Both the position numbers and the translations under genes were made by a program. From the NCBI RefSeq assembly GCF_006376615.1, contig NZ_VEXQ01000001.1:546762-610761 (forward strand): a stretch of DNA of 64,000 nt, given 5' to 3'. The notes under the pieces are model-generated. The model was not told the origin of the DNA. It did no database searches and saw only the letters and a program-made list of their open reading frames with translations. This DNA is from Buttiauxella sp. B2. GTDB lineage: Bacteria; Pseudomonadota; Gammaproteobacteria; Enterobacterales; Enterobacteriaceae. Positions 34,043 through 43,445 of this stretch are shown piece by piece. Positions within the stretch are counted from its first letter, which is position 1. Every line of letters begins with the position of its first letter.

Positions 34043-35725
34043 TTACTTCTCCATTTCTTGAGTTGATACGCCACTGAGTTCCGATGACGCAGTTTTTATG
34101 TCTGGCAGACGACAGGCATCTGCCTGCGGTACCAGACTGATTTCGACACGACGGTTATGCGCACGTCCATCCGGCGTATCGTTTGAAGCAATCGGGCGAC
34201 TGTCTCCGTATCCCTGTACCGCAAAACAACTTTCTGGCACATCGCCGGTGTCCCGCATCCAGTCACGTACCGAACCGGCACGTTGCAGGGAAAGCGTCTG
34301 ATTAAGCAGGGCGCTGCCGGTGTTATCGGTGTGACCGCTGACGACAATCAGCCAGCCTGGTTTAGCCTTGATGCCCACCAGCGCGTTGACCAGTACTTTG
34401 GTCGAACCGTCTTTCAGTGCCGCTTTACCGGAATCAAACAGCGACATGCTGTCGAGACGCACAATTTTCGGTACCGGCACAGGTTTGGGTGGCGGCTCAG
34501 GCACATACGTGTCGACAGCCTGTTGCAACACCAGCCACAGCCGCTGTCCGGGGTAATAACCCAGACTCAACTTGAGGGGTTCCCCCTGCCGCTGCCAGCG
34601 CTCCAGCAACAATGCATCCTGTTTCAGGTCCGCTAGAGAATGCGCTTTGGGGGCGTAATGGGTCATCGGAATGGCGGCCCAGCGCTGTAAATCAGCCGAT
34701 ACTTGCCGGATAAGCGCTGCGTTATTCAAAGCAGAGAAGCCCAGCGCGGCCAGCGCACACAGCCACAGTAAAAGCAACACACAACGGGTACGCTGCCCGC
34801 CCTGAACGGGCGAGGCAAAGGGTGACAATAACGGCAGCACCGCATCAGGGAAACGTGGGTTCATCTCCTGACGCTCAGATGCCGGAGGCAATTGCAGGCA
34901 CGTGCGCCGGTACAGCCAGTGTGACCAGACGGAGGCGTCTTCTCCGGATGCCGCACCGGTTCTTAATGCCACAGCAAACGGATGAACAGGCGGGTTTAAT
35001 CGGTCAGCTTTCTCCAGTTCATCGAGCAGCGTGGCGCGAATGAAGGCGTAAGCCTGGCTGAGTAGCGGGAGTGTTAACAGGTTCTCTCCCGTCTGCTGCC
35101 AGTCCACAAAGGCCACAGGTGCCTCGTCGGCAGGAGAAACGACGGGCTTGTCTCCACGCACTACCACCCAGGGGGTGACGGGGCCGGAGAGTTTACAACT
35201 CAGCACCACCGGCAGGGTAAACCCGGTCAGCGTACTGGTCTGTCGGATCTGCTGACGCAACACCTTAAGTGATTCGCGTAAAACTGCTTCATCCCGGTGC
35301 TGGTCAGGCAGACAGATGTACATCACCGACAGCTGACCTGTCTGGCGGGGTTGTTGTGCCAGGATCTGGCGGACAACCTCCGGGAGTCGGGCTACATCCC
35401 CTACCCGGAGCCAGCAGCCCTGGGCTGTTTTGCGCAGTGTCTGATCCTGAAATAACGCGTCCAGACCATCCCCGCAGACCAGCACTATCGGCCCCTGCGT
35501 GTCAGGTGGAGGTAACTCAGCGAAGGACTGTGCCCCCTTTTCAGCGCCGGAATCCTGGCGTCGGCAGCTTTTCCATGTCAGCCAGGCGGCCAGTGCCACC
35601 ACCAGAACAGTGACCATCCCTTTGAGTACAGGCCCCACAGGGATGAAATACCACAGCAACCACAACAGCGCGGCGGCACTGACCAGAACGTGCAGAATAA
35701 TGGACCCGATAACGGAATTGCGCAT
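34043..35725 (-). CDS. T6SS OmpA-domain peptidoglycan-anchoring protein (TagL-like)
   Basis: From ATG 35725 (TAATG overlap with the tssL stop) it has 560 residues; the frame runs longer upstream only inside tssL. Two N-terminal membrane segments (about 5-30 and 34-52) and another at about 300-325 (CVLLLLWLCALAALGFSAL) flank a domain of unclear function. A proline linker (PEPPPKPVPVPK) leads to a C-terminal OmpA-like domain with FDSGKAAL, VSGHTDNTG and RAHNRRVEI, which binds peptidoglycan. In other systems such a domain is fused to TssL or supplied by TagL; here it is a separate gene next to tssL. Confidence 0.85.
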   Translation of the reverse strand: MRNSVIGSIILHVLVSAAALLWLLWYFIPVGPVLKGMVTVLVVALAAWLTWKSCRRQDSGAEKGAQSFAELPPPDTQGPIVLVCGDGLDALFQDQTLRKTAQGCWLRVGDVARLPEVVRQILAQQPRQTGQLSVMYICLPDQHRDEAVLRESLKVLRQQIRQTSTLTGFTLPVVLSCKLSGPVTPWVVVRGDKPVVSPADEAPVAFVDWQQTGENLLTLPLLSQAYAFIRATLLDELEKADRLNPPVHPFAVALRTGAASGEDASVWSHWLYRRTCLQLPPASERQEMNPRFPDAVLPLLSPFASPVQGGQRTRCVLLLLWLCALAALGFSALNNAALIRQVSADLQRWAAIPMTHYAPKAHSLADLKQDALLLERWQRQGEPLKLSLGYYPGQRLWLVLQQAVDTYVPEPPPKPVPVPKIVRLDSMSLFDSGKAALKDGSTKVLVNALVGIKAKPGWLIVVSGHTDNTGSALLNQTLSLQRAGSVRDWMRDTGDVPESCFAVQGYGDSRPIASNDTPDGRAHNRRVEISLVPQADACRLPDIKTASSELSGVSTQEMEK

Positions 35726-36435
35726 TAGCGTGGCAACTCCGGTATGTGCGTTGACAACAGTGCCTGAAGCCAGAGATGCCCACCCCACCAGACAGCGCCG
35801 GTGATAACAGCCGCCAGCACAACCCAGAACCACACGGAACGCGCCAGGCTGTAGCGATGCTTACCGGTACGATGAACCACCAGAGACAGGCCAGCATCCG
35901 GTGGAGAAACACGTTCAGACAACGCTTTGACCACCTCATCACGTTGAGACTGGCTAACCGTTTTGACGCTGTATAACCCCTGAAAACCCAGCGCAATAAC
36001 CCGGTGGTAGCAGATCAGTACGGCATCAACCGGCGCAGGCTGACGCAGGACTTCAGCAATACGGTCCCACAATGCTTCCCCGGCATGCAGGGAGCCAAAG
36101 TAACGGGCCTGAAGCGGGGCTTTACGCCAGGCAATCTGCCCTTCGTCTGTTTCCCTCTTCTCACCCGAGTTCCCCGACGCGACCTCGCCTGCCACTGCAA
36201 CCTGGGGCTTGCGATTCATGACTGCTTCATCGAGCAGGGCACACTGGGCATAAGAGATATGCGCAATACTGGAATCGTCATATCCGGCCCGCGCTAGCGC
36301 CTCACGCACACTTTCAATCTGTTGACAGCAGGTGTCGTACAGCGCCGTTCCATCGGGCGTCGTGGCACCTTGTTTCAGCATCGTGACGGTCAGCCAGGTG
36401 TCCGTCATCAGTTGGTCGATATCGATATCTTTCAT
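35725..36435 (-). CDS. tssL: T6SS inner-membrane protein TssL (DotU)
   Basis: The product is 236 residues. The cytosolic N-terminal domain has the DotU/IcmH features AHISYAQCALLDEAVM, RYFGSLHAGEALWDRI and CYHRVIALGFQGLYSV. A single C-terminal membrane anchor lies at about 203-225 (VWFWVVLAAVITGAVWWGG). TssL recruits the baseplate through TssK. No OmpA domain is fused; it is encoded by the next gene. It overlaps tssK by 4 bases upstream. Confidence 0.95.
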   Translation of the reverse strand: MKDIDIDQLMTDTWLTVTMLKQGATTPDGTALYDTCCQQIESVREALARAGYDDSSIAHISYAQCALLDEAVMNRKPQVAVAGEVASGNSGEKRETDEGQIAWRKAPLQARYFGSLHAGEALWDRIAEVLRQPAPVDAVLICYHRVIALGFQGLYSVKTVSQSQRDEVVKALSERVSPPDAGLSLVVHRTGKHRYSLARSVWFWVVLAAVITGAVWWGGHLWLQALLSTHIPELPR

Positions 36436-37781
36436 GATCGCAGCACCGCAAACAGTTCAAGTTCAAGCGCACCGAGCAATTCAGGGACATAGAACATACA
36501 CACCCCCTGGTCCTGCATTTCCCGGGCCGCCGTGCTTTCCATGTCCAGTGCGAAGTACTGGTTTTCCATGCGCACTGGTAATGCAGCCGGGACCCGACTG
36601 ACCGCGATCAGTGGGATCCCTTTAAGGGCTGCACCGTAGATTTCTTTCACATCATCAGGTGAACCCGCCTGGCAAAGCGCCGGAAATTTATCGGCAATCT
36701 GCCACGCCGGAATGTCTGAACGCACCGAGAGATACAGGTCGGCTTCTTCACGCAAACGGATATCGTGCAGAGAGGCTTTCCAGGTTTGTCCGTCTGGACG
36801 CGACATTTCCAGCGCAATCACCCGCGACGGCAGGCTGGCTTCCAGCAAACCGGTGATCAGCTCAAACAAGGGTGGAAAGGTGTTTGCAGGCTCTGCATGG
36901 TCATAGCCGGGGATGGCATCCAGGTCACTGTCCAGCGCAAAGGTCAGCATGCTGCCGGCAAGACGGGCGAGTTCTGCCCACACCTGTTCAGGATGTCGGG
37001 CCGGGAAACGTTCATATTCGGTTAACACGCGGGCATGAGAGTTCAGCGCATTCAGTAACCAGAACAGCGACACATCCGCCACCGCAAAATCAGCAAGACG
37101 TTCGTTACTCTCACGGCGCATGGACATCAGACGCAGGCGGCGGGAGCGCAACTGGCGGTTCAGCAACACCAGACGTTCGCGCAGTGTAGGGCTTGCAGAA
37201 AAGAGCGCTACAGGAGGGATGAACGCCGGATCATGACGCCATCCCCCCTGCCCGTCGCGGATAAGACGGGCCACCGGGCAGGTGGTCCAGGCCTCGTTAC
37301 TTTCATGCGCAAAGCGGACGGCAAAGTTGAATCGGGCAACGGCCATGTCTTCTTCTTCCGCCCCAAAAGCATCCTGAACCGTGACCCACTCTTCCCGGTA
37401 GCGTAACGGTCGGGAAGACACTGTGGTGCCCTGCTGAACGTTGACCACACCGGGCTGCATCAGTGGCAGCGCGATGACCACCGTGATCATATCCAGACCC
37501 GCAAGGTGAGCGGGGTCAAGTTCACGAGGCTCTGGCGACAATTCGCTGCTTTGGGTATCAATCAGGGAGCCGTCTGAAAGCCAGAGTCGCAGATTTGAGA
37601 CCTGAATCAGCCCGGAAGACAACAGGTTTTCATCAAACTCAACCTTCTCCACGCCCCACGGGAAGGGGGATGCCAGTGCCGAGAGACCGGCACTTCGAAA
37701 AGATTCCCATTCTGACTGCTGCTGGAACTGCTGAGGAGACAGAAGCGCCCCCTCGTTCCACAGTGGACGATAAATTTTCAT
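36432..37781 (-). CDS. tssK: T6SS baseplate connector TssK
   Basis: TssK trimers link the baseplate to the TssL/TssM membrane complex. The product is 449 residues. The N-terminal motif IYRPLWNEGALLSPQQFQQQ is the family signature ('W.EG.lL.PQHFQ' type), followed by VEFDENLLSSG and the C-terminal LYLSVRSDIPAW and QYFALDM segments. It has 10 bases of spacing from tssC and overlaps tssL by 4 bases, so the three are probably cotranslated. Confidence 0.96.
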   Translation of the reverse strand: MKIYRPLWNEGALLSPQQFQQQSEWESFRSAGLSALASPFPWGVEKVEFDENLLSSGLIQVSNLRLWLSDGSLIDTQSSELSPEPRELDPAHLAGLDMITVVIALPLMQPGVVNVQQGTTVSSRPLRYREEWVTVQDAFGAEEEDMAVARFNFAVRFAHESNEAWTTCPVARLIRDGQGGWRHDPAFIPPVALFSASPTLRERLVLLNRQLRSRRLRLMSMRRESNERLADFAVADVSLFWLLNALNSHARVLTEYERFPARHPEQVWAELARLAGSMLTFALDSDLDAIPGYDHAEPANTFPPLFELITGLLEASLPSRVIALEMSRPDGQTWKASLHDIRLREEADLYLSVRSDIPAWQIADKFPALCQAGSPDDVKEIYGAALKGIPLIAVSRVPAALPVRMENQYFALDMESTAAREMQDQGVCMFYVPELLGALELELFAVLRS

Positions 37782-37791
37782 CGTTTTCTGT

Positions 37792-39330
37792 TTATGCCTT
37801 AGCTTTCGGCATTTGCGAAACCAGCGACAGATTCACATCCATCCCTTCGACCTGGAAATGGGGTACCGCATAGAGTTTGACGCGGAAGAAGCCCGGGTTG
37901 TCCTCGATGTCTTCGACGGTCACTTTAGCATCGCGCAGTGGATGAGAAGCTTGCAGGTCATCGCCCGGATCGGTCATCTCGGTGACAAGGCCACGCACCC
38001 AGGTGTTCAGCTCCAGCTCCAGCAGACGACGGTCTTTGGTGGTGCCGATGTTTTCACGCTGGATAAGCTTCAGGTAGTGGGCAATACGTGATAGCAGGAA
38101 GATGTACGGCAGACGGGCATTGATGCGGCTGTTGGCCGTCGCATCTGTGGTGTCATACAGCGCCGGTTTCTGGGCTGAGTTCGCCGAGAAGAAGCAGGAG
38201 TAATCGCGGTTTTTGTAGTAGGACAACGGGATAAAGCCCAGATTGGCGAACTCAAACTCGCGGGTTTCCGGGATCATCACCTCACTCGGAATTTTCACCT
38301 GGTTGCCGGTACCGAGGTCATACAGGTGGATAGGCAGGTCTTTAACAGCACCACCCGCCTGTGGGCCACGGATTTGCACACACCAGCCATTGTTAATAAA
38401 GCTTTTCACCATGTTGGCGGCAAACGCGAATGAGGCGTTGGTCCAGAGGTACTTATCGTGATCCGGACCTTTGACTTCTTCCACGTAGTTGAAACTGCGT
38501 ACCGGTACAGTGTCCGGGCCATACGGCAGGCGTCCCAGCACTCGTGGCATGGTCAGACCGATATAGCGGGAATCATCAGTATCGCGGAAGCTCTTCCATT
38601 TGATGTATTCTGCACGGTCAAAGTAGTTGCCGATATCTTTGATGGCCGCCACATCTTCCATCGATTCTTTATGGAAAAATTTTGGGCCAACAGAACCGAT
38701 AAACGGCATATGTGCAGAAGCCGACACTTTGGAGATATTACGCAGCAGCGCGACGTCCTGCGGAGAGGCGTCAAACTCATAGCTGGAAATCACCGCGCCA
38801 ATCGGCTCGCCGCCCGGAGTGTCATATTCTGCAATATACGTGTGGGCATACAAACCGCTCTGGATAATTTCCGGGCTGTCCTCAAAGTCCTGGCGCAGAT
38901 CTTCTTTTGACACATCCAGGATTTCAATTTTCACATTCTGGCGGAAGTCGGTCAGGTCAACGGTATGTTTCAGCCCACGCCATAAAGATTCCATTTTTTG
39001 AAATTCAGGGTGGTGCATGACTTCATCCAGCTGGCGGCTAATCTGTCGGTCCAGCTCGGCGATATGCATATCGAGCAGCGATTTATCCAGCTTCTCGACC
39101 TTCTGGTTTGAATTGCCAATCACCTGCATAAACACCTTTATCGCGGCAGTGACACGCTCATCAGTCGACGTATCGGCCATGATGGCGTCGTTCTGGTATT
39201 CCGAAAGCTCGCCCAGTGAACTCACCGGGGTCAGGTTGATTTTTTCAAACAGCGAGGCGTAGACCCCACTAGCGGAACTTTCCCGGACGAGAGTTTCGCC
39301 GGTGGAAGCAGTCGAATTTTGTACAGACAT
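37792..39330 (-). CDS. tssC: T6SS sheath large subunit TssC (VipB)
   Basis: TssC with TssB builds the contractile sheath. I chose ATG 39330 (512 residues) because GAGAG lies 7 bases before it; the frame can extend to 39363 without a better ribosome site. The core matches VipB/ImpD: MESLWRGLKHTVDLTDFRQN, GGEPIGAVISSYEFD, YIGLTMPRVLGRLPYG, and the C-terminal QASHPLRDAKVTVEDIEDNP. It lies 42 bases after tssB. Confidence 0.97.
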   Translation of the reverse strand: MSVQNSTASTGETLVRESSASGVYASLFEKINLTPVSSLGELSEYQNDAIMADTSTDERVTAAIKVFMQVIGNSNQKVEKLDKSLLDMHIAELDRQISRQLDEVMHHPEFQKMESLWRGLKHTVDLTDFRQNVKIEILDVSKEDLRQDFEDSPEIIQSGLYAHTYIAEYDTPGGEPIGAVISSYEFDASPQDVALLRNISKVSASAHMPFIGSVGPKFFHKESMEDVAAIKDIGNYFDRAEYIKWKSFRDTDDSRYIGLTMPRVLGRLPYGPDTVPVRSFNYVEEVKGPDHDKYLWTNASFAFAANMVKSFINNGWCVQIRGPQAGGAVKDLPIHLYDLGTGNQVKIPSEVMIPETREFEFANLGFIPLSYYKNRDYSCFFSANSAQKPALYDTTDATANSRINARLPYIFLLSRIAHYLKLIQRENIGTTKDRRLLELELNTWVRGLVTEMTDPGDDLQASHPLRDAKVTVEDIEDNPGFFRVKLYAVPHFQVEGMDVNLSLVSQMPKAKA

Positions 39331-39372
39331 CAGCATTCTCTCTGTGAATCCATTAAAAGACACGCTCTGCCC

Positions 39373-39867
39373 TTATTCAGGGGCAAGGGCACTTAATTCA
39401 TCGCGCAATTCCTGAGTCAGGTCTGGGTCTTTGAGGATTTTTTCCAGCTCTTTTCGGAAGGTCACGTTATCCAGAAGATTGGACTTGAGGTCGCGAAGTA
39501 AATTTCGCATGGAGAGCATGGCGCGGAGCTGGGGGATTTGACGGGCGACGTGTTCAGGTTCGAAATCTTTAATATCTGAGAAGCTCAGGTTAACACTCTC
39601 TTCAGAACCGTCGCCCGCTATGGTGTTTTTTACAGCCAGGGAGACTTCAGGATTCAGTTCGGAAATGACGCTATTAAAATTATTTTTATTAATGTTTATC
39701 TTATTTCTTTCTGACAGCGGGCGGGATTCTTTGCCATTACTGAAATCCCCTACTGCCAACAACTTTAAGGGCAGCTCCACTTTCTTCTGAGCTGATCCGA
39801 CATGCAGATCAAGTTTAATGTTTACACGGGCCCGAGGTACTTCGGACTGGAAGGTTGAGTCAGCCAT
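39373..39867 (-). CDS. tssB: T6SS sheath small subunit TssB (VipA)
   Basis: This is the first gene of the T6SS cluster. ATG 39867 gives 164 residues, the normal length, with AAAGGGAA 5 to 6 bases upstream. The upstream extension to 39954 overlaps the promoter and is rejected. Family features are RARVNIKLDLHVGSAQKKVE, KLLAVGDFS, SRPLSERNKININKNNFNSV and the C-terminal helix with RQIPQLRAMLSMRNLLRDLK, which interacts with TssC. Confidence 0.96.
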   Translation of the reverse strand: MADSTFQSEVPRARVNIKLDLHVGSAQKKVELPLKLLAVGDFSNGKESRPLSERNKININKNNFNSVISELNPEVSLAVKNTIAGDGSEESVNLSFSDIKDFEPEHVARQIPQLRAMLSMRNLLRDLKSNLLDNVTFRKELEKILKDPDLTQELRDELSALAPE

Positions 39868-39924
39868 AAAATTCCCTTTGATTGAACAATCGTGATGACT
39901 TCCACGAGGTTTCTTTACAAAGCG

Positions 39925-39954
39925 ATAATAGAGCAAATAACTACCATAGATCAA
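39925..39954 (-). promoter_or_regulatory. Probable sigma-70 promoter of the T6SS operon
   Basis: On the minus strand TTGATC (39954-39949), an 18-base spacer and TATTAT (39930-39925) form a plausible -35/-10 pair about 60 bases upstream of the tssB ATG. This rests on hexamer match only. Confidence 0.5.
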
Positions 39955-39989
39955 CTTAACAGATCAAAAGTCCAAAACAGAAAAATTCC

Positions 39990-40003
39990 TAAGAATATTC
40001 TGC
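39990..40003. promoter_or_regulatory. RcsAB-box-like palindrome upstream of tssB
   Basis: TAAGAATATTCTGC matches the first 11 bases of the RcsAB consensus exactly. Its complement also matches at 11 of 14 positions, as the core AGAATATTCT is palindromic. It lies about 36 bases upstream of the predicted -35 of the T6SS promoter, a position suited to an activator or a silencer. Confidence 0.4.
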
Positions 40004-40134
40004 TGCCTGTTACATTTAAGTTTGTCGCAAAGGCAACATTTTAACGCTGCGTTGACTGTCTTTTACATAAATGAAGGGGGATTCTGCTGTTGGTAAAGAA
40101 AATGTTGGTTTTATGTTTTAGATATGATCTTTTA

Positions 40135-40148
40135 TTGATGTAGATCAA
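40135..40148. promoter_or_regulatory. Perfect FNR-type palindrome in the T6SS upstream region
   Basis: TTGATGTAGATCAA fits the FNR consensus TTGAT-N4-ATCAA with no mismatch. It lies about 220 bases upstream of the predicted tssB start site, farther than classical FNR activation sites, so a function here is uncertain. CRP half-sites are less well matched. Confidence 0.4.
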
Positions 40149-40334
40149 TGAAAATAAAGAAATCATCAATAAAACCAGTGGTGGCGGGGTTGTTAACAAC
40201 ATTGAACCTAAATACTAATTTGGACACTGAAATATTATTTACACAAAAAAATATGGATATATCATTATTTCAACGGGTAAAAACTAAAAAAAAATCATAA
40301 CAATTGTGCAGTCAGTCCTGTCATTTTGGTTTTG

Positions 40335-40357
40335 AAGAGATACCTGAGATATCTCTT
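40335..40357. repeat. Inverted repeat in non-coding region
   Basis: AAGAGATA and TATCTCTT are perfect 8-base arms around a 7-base loop, without a T-tract. This could be an operator or a chance palindrome. No gene is visible in 40149-40580. Confidence 0.35.
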
Positions 40358-40582
40358 GCTCTAATTACATCAGAGAGTTGCGATCTGTATCTTAGGTGAT
40401 TATGTCTGAGTGGCTTAGCTGGTAGTTTCAATTTAAGGTTATGAGTTCAGTGCGGGTGTTTTTCAGCAGTTGTGTCATTTTGAAAATGGTTATCCCACCA
40501 GTATCGTTTGGCTGCGTGACACAAGCGTTGAGTATTACCATATAGCCTTCACTTCCAGGGTGTACTGCATCCCTTTGTAACG

Positions 40583-41060
40583 GACAACTAATAACCGGAC
40601 ACTGATTTAAGCACCTTGCTGTAGTCGGCGTTCATACTTATCTGGCGATATGTTTACTGGCCGATAATGCCCGGGACGTTTAGCAACCAGTAGCAGTGAT
40701 TTTATTATCTGGCGAACGCGGTATCTGCCTGCGCTGAAGTCCTGTTCCCTTAACACCATACACATGCGCCGACTGCCGTATGTGGCATCTATTTCAGCAT
40801 GAATATGCTTAGCCGCCGTTGTTCCGGTGTTATAGCACTGGCTATTGGCGGATCCCCCCCACGATATTGCCGTAGCTAACGCTGTAAGGTTGAACGTCCA
40901 ATATTTATTGTTTCAGCAGCTTGGGTCACCGGATTATTATGCTGATTAACCAGATTGAAACATTCCTGTTTGAGCTTATGGGTAAACGTTTTCTTCGCAT
41001 TCTCACCTCGTTAGTATTGCTCATTATATCTCTAACAAAGTGCCCGGAATAATTAGACAA
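40583..41060 (-). mobile_element. Degraded, internally deleted IS3-family element
   Basis: On the minus strand, ATG 41000 and one frameshift (a short T run) give an orfA-like helix-turn-helix part: KRFTHKLKQECFNLVNQHNN, VTQAAETINIGRSTLQR, then TAG where Trp is expected. Farther on is an orfB (DDE integrase) fragment, AEIDATYGSRRMCMVLREQ, AGRYRVRQIIKSLLL, HYRPVNISPD. The two ends, CTAATAACCGGACACTGATTTA (left) and CTAATTATTCCGGGCACTTTGTTAG read inward from the right, form imperfect terminal inverted repeats. At about 480 bases it is far shorter than an intact IS3 element (about 1.2 kb). It marks the junction between the T6SS region and fliE. Confidence 0.75.
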
Positions 41061-41227
41061 TTACACGAGAGTAGGTTTGCAATGCGGGAAGTTATGCCTT
41101 CATATCCCATGAGATCTAAATGGAGAAAACTTAGTTTGAACCAGAAATTATCGTCGCTTGTCTCTTACATGCCCCACACAAAAGCAATTTGATAATAACC
41201 TCTATAAATATCAAATAGCTTAAATCA

Positions 41228-41539
41228 CTACACCTGCATGTTCATCACTTCCTGATACGCTGACACCAGCTTGTTTCGCACCTGGATACCCATCTGCAAA
41301 GAAACCGAAGATTTTTGCAGATCGACCATCACATCATTGAGCGCAACACCTGGCTTGCCGATAGCAAAATTTTCAGCCTGAGTTCGAGCTGCAGTTTGTG
41401 TTTCGCTGATACGCCCAAGTGCGGCCTGCAACTCACCGGCAAAGCTAACTTTAGGCTCGTTATTTTGAACCGAATTTCCCGCCGACAACGCGGTTGCCTG
41501 CAACTGCTGAAGTACACCTTCGATACCCTGAATTGCCAT
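41228..41539 (-). CDS. fliE: Flagellar MS ring-rod junction protein FliE
   Basis: FliE is the first rod-type protein exported and joins the MS ring/export gate to the proximal rod. The 103-residue product has the enteric pattern: [33 protein letters not shown] and the C-terminal [20 protein letters not shown] and [10 protein letters not shown]. It is a monocistronic gene divergent from fliF, as in E. coli. The 229 bases between them must hold both class 2 promoters; I could not assign FlhDC boxes with confidence. Confidence 0.97.
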   Translation of the reverse strand: MAIQGIEGVLQQLQATALSAGNSVQNNEPKVSFAGELQAALGRISETQTAARTQAENFAIGKPGVALNDVMVDLQKSSVSLQMGIQVRNKLVSAYQEVMNMQV

Positions 41540-41768
41540 TTCCCTGCCCCAGTGAATTTTAACGCGGCAAGATTACCACCTTGTCAATAGGATAAAGGCG
41601 GTAAATAGCGTCAATAAATAGAGTTAATTCAGCCATCAAAAATTTTGAGAAAGAAAATAATGACGTTGCCATCTATGTGGAACTTTTGTTGTGGTTGTCG
41701 ACCCGGGAGCTCGTTTTGTTCACTCTTTCTATTAAATATGTTGTCTATGCCACGCAGCGAGGTGCTCA

Positions 41769-43445
41769 ATGACCGCTGCGGCCCAGGCACAAACGCCACA
41801 AAACAAAACCCAGGAGTGGCTGAGCCGCATTCGTGCAAATCCTAAAATCCCGCTGATGATCGCCGGTGCTGCGGCTATCGCCATTATTGTCGCACTGGTG
41901 CTGTGGGCCAAAACGCCTGATTACAAAGTGCTTTACAGCAATCTGGCCGATCAAGACGGTGGTGCCATCGTCACGCAGTTAACCCAAATGAATGTGCCGT
42001 ATCGATTCTCGGATAACGGCAGCGCGATTGAAGTGCCCGCAGATAAAGTCTATGACCTGCGTCTGCGCCTCGCTCAGCAAGGGCTACCGAAAGGTGGTGC
42101 GGTGGGCTTTGAGCTGCTGGACCAGGAAAAATTCGGTATCAGCCAGTTTAGTGAGCAAATAAATTACCAGCGTGCATTGGAAGGTGAACTCGCACGTACC
42201 ATCGAAACGCTCGGTCCGGTAAAAACTGCGCGTGTGCATCTCGCGATGCCAAAACCTTCTTTATTTGTCCGCGAACAAAAATCCCCTTCTGCTTCCGTTA
42301 CGCTTAGCCTTGAACCTGGTCGCGCATTAGATGAAGGCCAAATCAGTGCTGTAGTCCATATGGTTTCCAGTGCTGTTGCCGGGTTACCACCGGGCAACGT
42401 GACGTTAGTCGATCAAGGTGGGCATCTCCTCACGCAGTCCAATACTGCAGGTCGTGACCTTAACGATGCGCAACTCAAGTACGCAATGGATGTCGAAAAC
42501 CGCTTCCAGCGCCGAATTGAATCTATCCTTGCGCCAATCGTCGGCAGCGGTAATGTCCACGCGCAGGTGACTGCTCAGATTGATTTCGCGAATAAAGAAA
42601 AAACAGAAGAGCAGTATCGCCCGAACAGCGATCCTTCCCAGTCGGCCGTGCGTTCACGCCAGTTAAACCAAAGTGAGCAAGTGAATGGACGTAACCCAGG
42701 CGGCGTGCCGGGTGCGCTATCAAACCAACCAGCCCCGGCTAATAGCGCACCGATTTCGACACCGCCACAAAATAACCAGGCTAACGCGCCACAACAAAAT
42801 CAAGCTGCTTCAACGTCAGGCCAGACAGGTTCGAGCAATACCCAGCGCGACGAAACCACCAACTACGAAGTCGACCGCACCATTCTTCATACCAAGCTCA
42901 ACGTTGGCGATGTTCAACGCCTGTCCGTCGCGGTCGTCGTGAACTACCGCCAAACCGATGGCAAACCGTTGCCGTTGACCACCGATCAGATGAAGCAAAT
43001 TGAAAATCTGACGCGCGAAGCCATGGGCTATTCCGACAAACGCGGCGATACGCTCAACGTAGTGAATTCGCCATTTAGCGCCACCGAAGAAACCAGCAAC
43101 GAGTTGCCATTCTGGAAGCAACAAGCCTTCTTCGAAATGCTGATGTCGGCAGGCCGTTGGTTGGTGGTGTTGATTGTTGCCTGGCTACTGTGGCGCAAAG
43201 TGGTTCGCCCGCTGGTGCAACGTAAAGAAGTGGTGCAACAAGCCGAAATTGAGGCACAACGCCAACGCGTGGAAGAGGAAGACGCGGTTTCTGTACGCCT
43301 GACCAAAGACGAACAGCAACAGCAGCGCAAAATGAACCAGCGCCTCAGTGCTGAAGTGATGAGCCAACGTATTCGCGAGATGTCTGATAACGATCCGCGC
43401 GTGGTTGCGCTGGTTATACGCCAATGGATGAGTAACGAACTATGA
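41769..43445 (+). CDS. fliF: Flagellar MS-ring protein FliF
   Basis: FliF forms the MS ring in the inner membrane, the base of the motor. The 558-residue product has two membrane segments, about 28-48 ([20 protein letters not shown]) and about 455-475 ([12 protein letters not shown]). Between them lie the ring-building motifs ([28 protein letters not shown]) and a Gln/Asn/Pro-rich hinge around 320-365. The C-terminal tail ([18 protein letters not shown] type) binds FliG. GAGGTG precedes the ATG. The stop overlaps fliG by 4 bases (ATGA). Confidence 0.98.
   Translation: MTAAAQAQTPQNKTQEWLSRIRANPKIPLMIAGAAAIAIIVALVLWAKTPDYKVLYSNLADQDGGAIVTQLTQMNVPYRFSDNGSAIEVPADKVYDLRLRLAQQGLPKGGAVGFELLDQEKFGISQFSEQINYQRALEGELARTIETLGPVKTARVHLAMPKPSLFVREQKSPSASVTLSLEPGRALDEGQISAVVHMVSSAVAGLPPGNVTLVDQGGHLLTQSNTAGRDLNDAQLKYAMDVENRFQRRIESILAPIVGSGNVHAQVTAQIDFANKEKTEEQYRPNSDPSQSAVRSRQLNQSEQVNGRNPGGVPGALSNQPAPANSAPISTPPQNNQANAPQQNQAASTSGQTGSSNTQRDETTNYEVDRTILHTKLNVGDVQRLSVAVVVNYRQTDGKPLPLTTDQMKQIENLTREAMGYSDKRGDTLNVVNSPFSATEETSNELPFWKQQAFFEMLMSAGRWLVVLIVAWLLWRKVVRPLVQRKEVVQQAEIEAQRQRVEEEDAVSVRLTKDEQQQQRKMNQRLSAEVMSQRIREMSDNDPRVVALVIRQWMSNEL

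Noticed and set aside
35725..35833. Longer N-terminus for the OmpA-domain protein
   Set aside because: The extension lies inside tssL, while ATG 35725 gives a TAATG coupling and a proper membrane-segment start.
39868..39954. 29-residue N-terminal extension of TssB
   Set aside because: It overlaps the predicted promoter. ATG 39867 has a good ribosome site and gives the standard TssB length.
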